Source: Rubritepida sp.
GTDB lineage: Bacteria; Pseudomonadota; Alphaproteobacteria; Acetobacterales; Acetobacteraceae
Reading direction: 5' to 3'
Assembly: GCA_022843345.1 (NCBI GenBank)
Contig: JALHNW010000113.1
Span: 1 to 6,265, forward strand
Length of the DNA stretch: 6,265 bases
In this document: positions 1 through 5,328 of the stretch, in pieces
Layout: each line of letters begins with the position of its first letter
Numbering within the stretch: position 1 is the first letter of the stretch
Position numbers and translations under genes: made by a program
The notes under the pieces: generated by a model
Seen by the model: only the letters and a program-made list of their open reading frames with translations
Told to the model about the DNA's origin: nothing
The model's database searches: none

Positions 1-918
1 CAGGAAGCGCATCGTTTCCGCCAGATGCGGGGGGGCGGCGGCGGTCACCTCCAGCGTCCCGCCGGCGGGGTGCGGCAGGCGCAGGGCGCGGGCGTGCAGG
101 TGCAGCAGCGGCGCGAAGCCCTCCAGGTGCGCCGCCGCGCCGCCATACTTGCCGTCGCCCAGGATCGGCGTCTCCAACGCGCTCGCGCAGTGGACGCGCA
201 GCTGGTGGGTGCGGCCGGTGTGCGGCTTCAACTCCAGCAGCGCGGCCTTGCGCTTGGCGGCGTCCAGCACGGCGTATTCGGTCACGGCGCGCTGGCCCTT
301 GGTGTCGGGCACCATGCGCTCGCCGCGCGGGCCGCCTTCCTTGGCCAGCGCCAGCTCGATCCGCCCGCCCGGGTGCTCCGGCTCGCCCACCACCACGGCC
401 CAGTAGGTCTTCTCCACGTCGCGCCCGCGGAAGGCGGCGGCCAGGAAGGCGGCGGCGGCCGGCGTGCGCGCCAGCACCAGCGCGCCGGAGGTGTCGCGGT
501 CCAGCCGGTGCACCAGGCGGGGCCGGTCCTCCGCGCCGAAGCGCAGCGCGTCCAGCGCGCCGTCCAGGTGCTTCGTGATGCCCGGGCCGCCCTGCACGGG
601 CAGGCCGTGGGGCTTGTCGAGCACGATCACGTGATCGTCGCGGAACAGCACGCGGGCCTGGAGCTCGGCGGCGAAGGCGTCGGGCACCGGCTTGGCCTCG
701 GCCTTGGGGGCCTGGGTGGTGGGCATGGGCGGCACGCGCAGCTCCGCGCCCGCCGCGAGCCGGGTGTTCGCCTCCGCCCGCTGCCCGTCCACGCGGATCT
801 GGCCGGTGCGCAGCATCTTCTGCAGCGCGCCTTGCGTGAGCGCCGGGAAGCGCCGCCTGAGCCAGCGGTCGAGCCGCGTGTCGGCCTCGGCCGGGGGAAC
901 CGTCATCGTCTGGACCAT
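1..918 (-). CDS. rluC: 23S rRNA pseudouridine synthase, RluC-type (RluA family), 3' end cut by window edge
   Basis: The enzyme isomerises specific uridines of 23S rRNA to pseudouridine in the cytoplasm; E. coli RluC acts at positions 955, 2504 and 2580. The frame stays open from 918 to the left edge, giving 306 visible residues, near the roughly 320 of the family, so only a short C-terminus is missing. Residues 14-62 form an S4 RNA-binding domain (TRLDRWLRRRFP, then RTGQIRVDG). An Ala/Pro/Lys-rich linker follows (about 64-80), then the catalytic domain. The signature HRLDRDTSG spans 137-145 with catalytic Asp140, and the second conserved block LKPHTGRTHQLRVH lies at 230-243. HRLDRDTSG resembles RluC more than RluD, but the target sites are inferred. 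The gene starts 22 nt after the hydrolase stop codon. The first ATG is chosen because a few residues normally precede the S4 domain. No well-spaced Shine-Dalgarno is visible, and ATG at 906 (residue 5) is an alternative. Confidence 0.93.
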   Translation of the reverse strand, partial: MVQTMTVPPAEADTRLDRWLRRRFPALTQGALQKMLRTGQIRVDGQRAEANTRLAAGAELRVPPMPTTQAPKAEAKPVPDAFAAELQARVLFRDDHVIVLDKPHGLPVQGGPGITKHLDGALDALRFGAEDRPRLVHRLDRDTSGALVLARTPAAAAFLAAAFRGRDVEKTYWAVVVGEPEHPGGRIELALAKEGGPRGERMVPDTKGQRAVTEYAVLDAAKRKAALLELKPHTGRTHQLRVHCASALETPILGDGKYGGAAAHLEGFAPLLHLHARALRLPHPAGGTLEVTAAAPPHLAETMRFL

Positions 919-940
919 GCCCCCGTATAACGCGCCCGCG

Positions 941-1822
941 TCAGTCGCGCACGAAGGCCCAGTCATAGCCGTCGCTGGCCTTCGTCAGCCGGCCCACGGT
1001 GGGGCTGGGGAAGTGGATCGGCAGCAGCAGCGTCTCCGTGTCCGCCACCTCGGCGAAGACCTTGCGGCGGCTGGCCCGCGCGCCCTCCGCGTCCCAGCAG
1101 AAGATCGTGCTCAGCGCCGGGTCGTGGCACTGCAGCTGGTGGTGGAACATGTCGCCGGTGATCAGCGCCCGCCTGCCGCCGCGCCGGATGTCCAGGCAGC
1201 AATGGCCGGGCGAATGGCCGGGGGTCAGCAGCAGGGAGATGCCGGGCTCGATCTCGAATCCGTCCTCCACCAGCAGCGCCTGGCCGGCGGCCATGATCGG
1301 CTCGCAGTTCATCCGCCACACGCCGCCGGCGCCGCCCGGCCGCTCCACGCCCTCGCGCGCGAGGGCTTCCCACGCCTCGTACTCACCCTTGTGGAACACG
1401 TATTTCGCGCGCGGGAAGAAGGGCACCCAGCGGCCATCCTCCAGCTTGGTGTTCCAGCCGGAATGGTCAATGTGCAGGTGGGTGCAGAAGACGTAGTCCA
1501 CGTCTTCGGGCGCCAGCCCCTCGGCCTCCAGCGCGCGCAGCCAGGGCGTCTTGTCGAAGTCCATCGGCGCGGCGTAGCCCTTGTCCTCGCCGGTGCAGGT
1601 GTCCACCAGGATGACGTGCCTGCCCGTGCGGACCACGAAGCTCTGGTAGGTGATGACCATCTTGCCGGTGGCCTCGTCCATCACCTCCGGCGCCAGGCGG
1701 GCCATGCTGCCGGGGTGCTCCTCGCGCCTGAAGCCGGGGAACATGTCTTCCGGCCGGCGCCAGGGGCCGTCGCGCTCGACGATGCTGGTGATGGTGACGT
1801 CGCCGATGGCCAGCGGCTTCAT
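941..1822 (-). CDS. MBL-fold metallo-hydrolase, substrate unknown
   Basis: This is a complete 293-residue metallo-beta-lactamase-fold protein with every expected metal ligand: THLHIDHSG at 114-122 (His115, His117, Asp119, His120), His203 in TPGHSPGH, bridging Asp224 in ITGDMFHH and His270 in LPIHF. This pattern predicts a binuclear, probably zinc, hydrolase. The N-terminal 60 residues, before the first MBL strand (FVVRTGRHVILVDTC, 62-76), carry an acidic/aromatic segment (RPEDMFPGF). Size and layout resemble the broad group that includes lactonase-like and methyl-parathion-hydrolase-like enzymes, but the substrate cannot be assigned from sequence. No signal peptide is seen, so it is likely cytoplasmic. 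The start is supported by a GGGGGAGG Shine-Dalgarno about 5 nt upstream. The gene lies 40 nt after rsmA and 22 nt before rluC in the same direction, so co-transcription is likely, although no functional link to rRNA modification is evident. Confidence 0.92.
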   Translation of the reverse strand: MKPLAIGDVTITSIVERDGPWRRPEDMFPGFRREEHPGSMARLAPEVMDEATGKMVITYQSFVVRTGRHVILVDTCTGEDKGYAAPMDFDKTPWLRALEAEGLAPEDVDYVFCTHLHIDHSGWNTKLEDGRWVPFFPRAKYVFHKGEYEAWEALAREGVERPGGAGGVWRMNCEPIMAAGQALLVEDGFEIEPGISLLLTPGHSPGHCCLDIRRGGRRALITGDMFHHQLQCHDPALSTIFCWDAEGARASRRKVFAEVADTETLLLPIHFPSPTVGRLTKASDGYDWAFVRD

Positions 1823-1862
1823 TGGTGCCTCCCCCGTTGATTCGGGCGTCAGCGTGCCGCGA

Positions 1863-2684
1863 TCACCCGCGCGCGAGAAGCCCCCGCGCCAGCGCGTCGA
1901 AGGCCGCCACCGGCAGTTCCTCCGCCCGCTTCTCGCCCGCGATGCCGGCGCCGGCCAGCAGCGCCTCGGCGCCGCCCAGCGTCTTCAGCGCCCCGCGCAG
2001 CATCTTGCGCCGCTGGCCGAAGGCGGCGGCGGTGACGCGCTCCATCGCCCGGAACAGGGCGGGTTCCGGCTGCTCGGCGCGCGGCTCGATCACGACCACG
2101 GCGCTGTGCACCTTGGGCGGCGGGCTGAAGGCGCCCGGCGGCAGCCGCAGCCCCACGAAGCAATGCGCCACCCATTGGGAGATCACCGCCAGCCGCCCGT
2201 AATGCTCCGTGCCCGGGGGGGCCACGATGCGCAGCGCCACCTCCTCCTGGAACATCAGCACCAGGCGCTCCCACGCCGCGCCCTGGGCCAGCCAGCCCAG
2301 CAGCAGCGGCGTGCCGACGTTGTAGGGCAGGTTCGCCACCACCATCCGCGGGGCCGGCAGCGCCGTGCCGTCGAAGCGGCGCGCATCCTGGCTCACCACC
2401 GCCAGCCGGCCGGGGTGCGCCGCCTCCAGCTCCGCCAGCGCGGCCAGGGCGCGTTCATCGAGTTCCACCGCGGTCAGCTGCGCCAGCGGGCTGGCCAGCA
2501 GCGCGCGCGTCAGCCCGCCGGGGCCGGGGCCGACCTCCAGCACGTGCCGCCCGGACAGGTCGCCGGCGAGGGCGGCGACGCGGCGGCACAGCACCTCGTC
2601 CAGCAGGAAGTGCTGGCCCAATGCCTTGCGCGCGTCCAGCCCGAAGCGGCGCGGCACCTCGGCCAGGGGGGTAAGGTCGGTCAT
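1863..2684 (-). CDS. rsmA: 16S rRNA (A1518/A1519-N6)-dimethyltransferase RsmA (KsgA)
   Basis: RsmA transfers four methyl groups from S-adenosylmethionine to two adjacent adenosines in helix 45 of 16S rRNA, a late 30S assembly step. Loss of the enzyme gives kasugamycin resistance in E. coli. The 273 residues match the family length. Visible motifs, in order, are KALGQHFL (20-27), the SAM-binding glycine loop VLEVGPGPGGLTRALL (48-63), the acidic VELDE (73-77), the catalytic ANLPYN (117-122), FQEEVALRI (145-153), FSPPPKVHSAVV (186-197) and FGQRRKMLRGAL (222-233). All key residues are present. The ATG has a GGAGG Shine-Dalgarno 7 nt upstream (2692-2696). It follows surA after a 142-nt gap that contains an inverted repeat. 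pdxA, often found between surA and rsmA in Proteobacteria, is absent here. Confidence 0.97.
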   Translation of the reverse strand: MTDLTPLAEVPRRFGLDARKALGQHFLLDEVLCRRVAALAGDLSGRHVLEVGPGPGGLTRALLASPLAQLTAVELDERALAALAELEAAHPGRLAVVSQDARRFDGTALPAPRMVVANLPYNVGTPLLLGWLAQGAAWERLVLMFQEEVALRIVAPPGTEHYGRLAVISQWVAHCFVGLRLPPGAFSPPPKVHSAVVVIEPRAEQPEPALFRAMERVTAAAFGQRRKMLRGALKTLGGAEALLAGAGIAGEKRAEELPVAAFDALARGLLARG

Positions 2685-2774
2685 GGTGCAGCCTCCACGG
2701 TTGCGCGCGCCCCGCCGATGTGGCGCCTTCGGTCGGAGCGCCGGTCCCGCAGGATGCAGCGCCTTGAACGGGGT

Positions 2775-2825
2775 CCCCGCCGGGGTTTTCGCCGCAGCGC
2801 AGCGGAGGCGGAAACTCCGGTGGGG
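2775..2825. repeat. Long imperfect inverted repeat between surA and rsmA
   Basis: The arms 2775-2793 and 2807-2825 are 19 nt each, separated by a 13-nt loop. Sixteen positions are Watson-Crick complementary. If the plus strand is transcribed, the other three (2779/2821, 2784/2816, 2789/2811) become G·U wobbles, so the whole 19-bp stem pairs. On the minus strand, which carries surA, they are A/C mismatches. The loop side can also form a small alternative hairpin, CCGC (2792-2795) with GCGG (2802-2805). The right arm ends one base before the surA stop codon. No T-run follows on the minus strand, so a classical intrinsic terminator is not supported. It could be a dispersed REP-like element, an mRNA 3'-end stabiliser, or an attenuating structure between surA and rsmA. 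Confidence 0.6.
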
Positions 2826-2826
2826 G

Positions 2827-4128
2827 TTAGCCGCGCGCCTCGATGATGGCGCGCCGCCGCAGCTCCCGCTGCAGCTGGCGCGAGATCACCTCGACCCGCT
2901 CGCGCAGGATCGTGGCCCGCGCCATGTCGGCGGTGAACTCCGCCTCGCGCGCCTGCTCGCGCGAGCAGACCATGATCAGCAGGATGCCGTCGGGCGAGAT
3001 CACCGGCTGCGAGGGCCGGCCCAGCGGCAGCGAGGCCAGCATCTGGCGCAGCGGCGGCGGGTTCAGCGCCTCCAGCCGCAGCGGCCCCGGGTCGGAGGGG
3101 CGGTCGCTGGTGCGGGGCTGGGCGTCCATCTGCTCGCAGCCGCGCAGCGTGGCGGACAGGCGCTGCGCCCGCTCCAGCACCTGGCGCTGCTGCTCCGTCG
3201 GCGCCTGGGGGTCGAGGCGCGTGGTGAAGGGCAGGAACACCTGCCGGACCGACAGCGTGGTCGAGGCGCGCTCGGGCGTGCCCGCGTTGCGCTTGGCGCG
3301 CATCGTGACGATCTGGAAGCCGCCCGCCACGCGGATGGCGTTGGAGACGGCGCCGGGCGGCATGCGCTCGACCACCGCCAGCACCTCCGGCTCCATCTGG
3401 GCGGCCGTCACCCAGCCCAGGTCGCCGCCCTGGAGCGCGCTCTGCGCCTGGGAGAACTGCGTGGCGACGATCTGGAAGGGCGAGCCGCGGCGCAGCTGGC
3501 CCACCACCTCGTCCACGAAGCGGCGCACCTCCGCCTCGTTGCGCGGGTCGTCCACGGGGATGAAGATCTCGCCCACCAGGAACTCCGGCTGGCCCTGGCG
3601 GGCGCGGTGCGCGGCCAGCGCGTCGGCCACGTCGCCCTCCGAGATCTCGCCCTGCGGGCCCAGCAGGGCGCGCAGCAGCCGGCCCCAGCCGATCTGCGCG
3701 CGCATCTGGTCGTACAGCACGCGCGGCTGCACGCCGGCGTTGCGCAGCTGCGCCGCCAGCGCGCCGCGCGGCAGGTTGTTGCGCCGCTCGATGTCGGCCA
3801 CCGCCTCGGCGATGTCGTTGTCGCTCACCGGGATGCGGCGCTGCTGCACCTCCTGCAGGCGCAGCTTCTCGTCCACCAGCAGGCGCAGCACCTGCGGCTG
3901 GAGGCGCTGGAGCGTCTCGGGCGAGACGGGCACGCCGGCGTTCAGCGCGAAGAGCCGCGCGCGCGACGCCACCTCCGCCTGGGTGATGGGGTCGCCGTTC
4001 ACCACCGAAAGGATGCGGTTGCCCTGGGAGGATTCGGCCGCGCGCGGCGGCGCGCCCCCGCCGGGCTGCGCGGCCGCGGGGGCGGCCAGCAGCAGGGCCA
4101 GCGGGAGGATGAGGGCGATGCGGGACAT
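2827..4128 (-). CDS. surA: Periplasmic chaperone / peptidyl-prolyl isomerase, SurA-like
   Basis: SurA proteins escort unfolded outer-membrane proteins across the periplasm to the BAM complex. This 433-residue protein matches E. coli SurA (428). Residues 1-20 are a signal peptide: short basic start, hydrophobic LILPLALLLAAP, and probable cleavage at AAA|QP. Residues about 37-175 form the helical SurA N-terminal chaperone domain (RILSVVNGDPIT, then VLRLLVDEKLRLQEVQQRRIPVSD). A first parvulin-like domain spans about 181-280 (LVGEIFIPV, then GGDLGWV and VSNAIRVAGGFQIVTM). A second, more diverged one spans about 292-390 (SVRQVFLPF, then PSQPVISPDGILLIMVC). A basic helix closes the protein. Neither domain shows the RHILV-type motif with its conserved histidine, so chaperone activity looks more likely than isomerase activity. 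The start is fixed by the signal peptide and an AGGAG 7 nt upstream. It lies 35 nt after secG. Confidence 0.92.
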   Translation of the reverse strand: MSRIALILPLALLLAAPAAAQPGGGAPPRAAESSQGNRILSVVNGDPITQAEVASRARLFALNAGVPVSPETLQRLQPQVLRLLVDEKLRLQEVQQRRIPVSDNDIAEAVADIERRNNLPRGALAAQLRNAGVQPRVLYDQMRAQIGWGRLLRALLGPQGEISEGDVADALAAHRARQGQPEFLVGEIFIPVDDPRNEAEVRRFVDEVVGQLRRGSPFQIVATQFSQAQSALQGGDLGWVTAAQMEPEVLAVVERMPPGAVSNAIRVAGGFQIVTMRAKRNAGTPERASTTLSVRQVFLPFTTRLDPQAPTEQQRQVLERAQRLSATLRGCEQMDAQPRTSDRPSDPGPLRLEALNPPPLRQMLASLPLGRPSQPVISPDGILLIMVCSREQAREAEFTADMARATILRERVEVISRQLQRELRRRAIIEARG

Positions 4129-4135
4129 GGCGGTG

Positions 4136-4140
4136 CTCCT
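4136..4140 (-). promoter_or_regulatory. Shine-Dalgarno of surA
   Basis: AGGAG on the minus strand sits 7 nt before the ATG at 4128 within the 35-nt secG-surA gap. Its spacing supports this start, which is also the one that gives an intact signal peptide. Confidence 0.75.
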
Positions 4141-4163
4141 AACGCATCCGGCCGGGAAATGGC

Positions 4164-4484
4164 TCAGTTCGTCGGCACCGCGGGCAGCGCCGGGATGGCG
4201 GGCGAGGCCGGCGCGCCGGCGCCCGGCGGCGCATCCAGGATGGAGCGGTTCAGCGAGGTGCCGCGGTCCAGCAGCGCCAGCACCAGCGCCAGCACGAAGA
4301 ACAGCGTGCCCAGGATGGCGGTGGAGCGCGTCAGCAGGTTCGCCGTCCCGCGCCCCGACATCACGCCGCCCATCCCCTGCGAGGAGCCGATGCCCAGGCC
4401 GCCACCCTCCGATCGCTGGATGAGGATGACCCCGATCAGCGCCAGGGTGACGAGCAGGAACAGGACGAGGAGGACGGTGGACAT
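4164..4484 (-). CDS. secG: Protein-export membrane protein SecG
   Basis: SecG is the small accessory subunit of the SecYEG translocon in the inner membrane and aids SecA-driven protein export. The 106-residue product matches the family (E. coli 110). It has two transmembrane helices, residues about 3-22 (VLLVLFLLVTLALIGVILI) and about 54-72 (STAILGTLFFVLALVLALL). Between them is the diagnostic Gly-rich loop QRSEGGGLGIGSSQGMGG (23-40), followed by GRGTANLLTR. The C-terminal tail from about residue 85 is rich in Ala and Pro. The open frame extends 13 codons upstream to 4523, but that part overlaps tpiA and lacks SecG similarity. The ATG at 4484 places the first helix at the N-terminus and has an AGAAGG 9 nt upstream. 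It is separated from tpiA by 13 nt, so the two are almost certainly co-transcribed. Confidence 0.95.
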   Translation of the reverse strand: MSTVLLVLFLLVTLALIGVILIQRSEGGGLGIGSSQGMGGVMSGRGTANLLTRSTAILGTLFFVLALVLALLDRGTSLNRSILDAPPGAGAPASPAIPALPAVPTN

Positions 4485-4493
4485 GATCGGGCG

Positions 4494-4499
4494 CCTTCT
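4494..4499 (-). promoter_or_regulatory. Shine-Dalgarno of secG overlapping the tpiA stop codon
   Basis: AGAAGG on the minus strand lies 9 nt before the secG ATG at 4484. It shares two bases with the tpiA TAG stop (4500-4498). It decides the secG start over the longer upstream extension. The overlap suggests that ribosomes finishing tpiA may feed initiation of secG. Confidence 0.65.
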
Positions 4500-5247
4500 A
4501 CCCCCCGGGGGTCCGCCCCGCAACCGCCGCCGCGGCGATCGCCAGGAAATCCGCCGCGACCAGGGACGCCCCGCCCACCAGCGCCCCGTCCACGTGGGGC
4601 AGCGCCAGAATCGCGCGCGCGTTGCCCGGCTTCACCGACCCGCCGTAGAGCAGCCGCGTGCCCCCCTCCCCGAAGCGGGCCGCCAGCACGCGGCGCATCA
4701 GCGCGTGGATGGCCGCGATGTCGCCCTCCGTCGGCGAGAGCCCGGTGCCGATCGCCCAGACCGGCTCGTAGGCCACCACGCCGCCGGCATCGGCGAAGCC
4801 GTCGGGCAGCGAGGCGTCGAGCTGGGCGGCCACCACCGACTCGGCCTCGCCCGCCAGCCGCTGCGCCTCCGTCTCGCCGACGCAGGCGACGGGCACGAGG
4901 CCGGCGGCGATCGCGGCCTCCACCTTGGCGCGCACCACCGCGTCCGTCTCGCCATGGTCGGCGCGGCGCTCCGAATGGCCCAGGATGACGTGCGACGCCC
5001 CCGCGTCGCGCAGCATGGGCGCCGAGACGTCGCCGGTGTGCGCCCCCTTCGCGGCCGCGTGGCAATCCTGCCCGCCCACGGCCACCGCGGCGCCCACCAG
5101 GGCCTGCACCACGGACGCCAGGTGCGGGGCGGGCGGGCAGACCAGCAGGTCCGCGCCCGCCACGCCGGCACGGACCGCCTGCGCCAGCGCCACCGCCTCG
5201 GCCAGCGTGCCGTGCATCTTCCAGTTTCCGGCGATCAAGGGGGTCAT
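4498..5247 (-). CDS. tpiA: Triosephosphate isomerase
   Basis: TpiA interconverts dihydroxyacetone phosphate and glyceraldehyde-3-phosphate in the cytoplasm, serving glycolysis and gluconeogenesis. The 249-residue protein has the family's usual length and all catalytic residues: Asn8 and Lys10 in AGNWKMHG (6-13), His91 in ILGHSERR (88-95), and the base Glu161 in [11 protein letters not shown] (159-169). The last of these also includes the start of the phosphate-gripping loop 6. LYGGSVKP (200-207) and the GALVGGASL loop (221-229) complete the phosphate site. The open frame runs upstream to 5979, but everything before ATG 5247 is antisense to ppiD and unrelated to the family. The ATG gives the canonical N-terminus [11 protein letters not shown] and has a CAGGAG just upstream. 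It is the first gene of the minus-strand cluster and is divergent from ppiD, a common alphaproteobacterial arrangement. Confidence 0.98.
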   Translation of the reverse strand: MTPLIAGNWKMHGTLAEAVALAQAVRAGVAGADLLVCPPAPHLASVVQALVGAAVAVGGQDCHAAAKGAHTGDVSAPMLRDAGASHVILGHSERRADHGETDAVVRAKVEAAIAAGLVPVACVGETEAQRLAGEAESVVAAQLDASLPDGFADAGGVVAYEPVWAIGTGLSPTEGDIAAIHALMRRVLAARFGEGGTRLLYGGSVKPGNARAILALPHVDGALVGGASLVAADFLAIAAAAVAGRTPGG

Positions 5248-5254
5248 GGCGGCG

Positions 5255-5260
5255 CTCCTG
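5255..5260 (-). promoter_or_regulatory. Shine-Dalgarno of tpiA
   Basis: CAGGAG on the minus strand lies about 7 nt before the ATG at 5247. It confirms this ATG against the much longer upstream frame that runs antisense through ppiD. Confidence 0.75.
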
Positions 5261-5272
5261 TCTGCCCCTGCG

Positions 5273-5300
5273 CTTCTATCGGCCCCGCCATGTTTGGCAA
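5273..5300 (-). promoter_or_regulatory. Possible sigma70-type promoter for tpiA
   Basis: On the minus strand a TTGCCA (5300-5295, five of six matches to TTGACA) is followed after 16 nt by TAGAAG (5278-5273, four of six matches to TATAAT). It lies in the tpiA/ppiD divergent region and would give a leader of roughly 20 nt containing the tpiA Shine-Dalgarno. It is visible by eye only, and such matches arise by chance, so this is a tentative call. Confidence 0.35.
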
Positions 5301-5328
5301 CGCCATGCCCGTGGGCTATGCGCGGCGC

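Noticed and set aside
25..930. 301-codon plus-strand open frame opposite rluC
   Set aside because: Its translation is Gly/Arg/His/Gln-rich with no recognisable domain, while the opposite strand encodes a full S4 plus pseudouridine synthase domain.
692..1840. 382-codon plus-strand open frame opposite the MBL hydrolase and rluC
   Set aside because: It is a shadow of the minus-strand genes; no motif, and its composition is typical of the complementary strand of GC-rich coding DNA.
2722..2742. Small hairpin GGCGC/GCGCC in the surA-rsmA gap
   Set aside because: The stem is only 5 bp with an 11-nt loop in very GC-rich DNA, which is easily explained by chance.
2775..2825. Rho-independent terminator for surA
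   Set aside because: The stem has three A/C mismatches on the surA strand and is followed by a mixed sequence without a T-run.
2685..2826. Remnant of pdxA between surA and rsmA
   Set aside because: The gap is only 142 nt, over a third of it taken up by the inverted repeat, and no PdxA-like coding is visible.
1650..2846. 398-codon plus-strand open frame opposite rsmA
   Set aside because: It is antisense to a fully motif-supported rsmA and crosses the intergenic repeat; repetitive Gln/Arg/His composition.
2843..4423. 526-codon open frame on the plus strand across surA and secG
   Set aside because: It is antisense to two clearly identified genes and has a low-complexity Arg/Ser/Ala composition. 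Long antisense frames are expected at this GC content.
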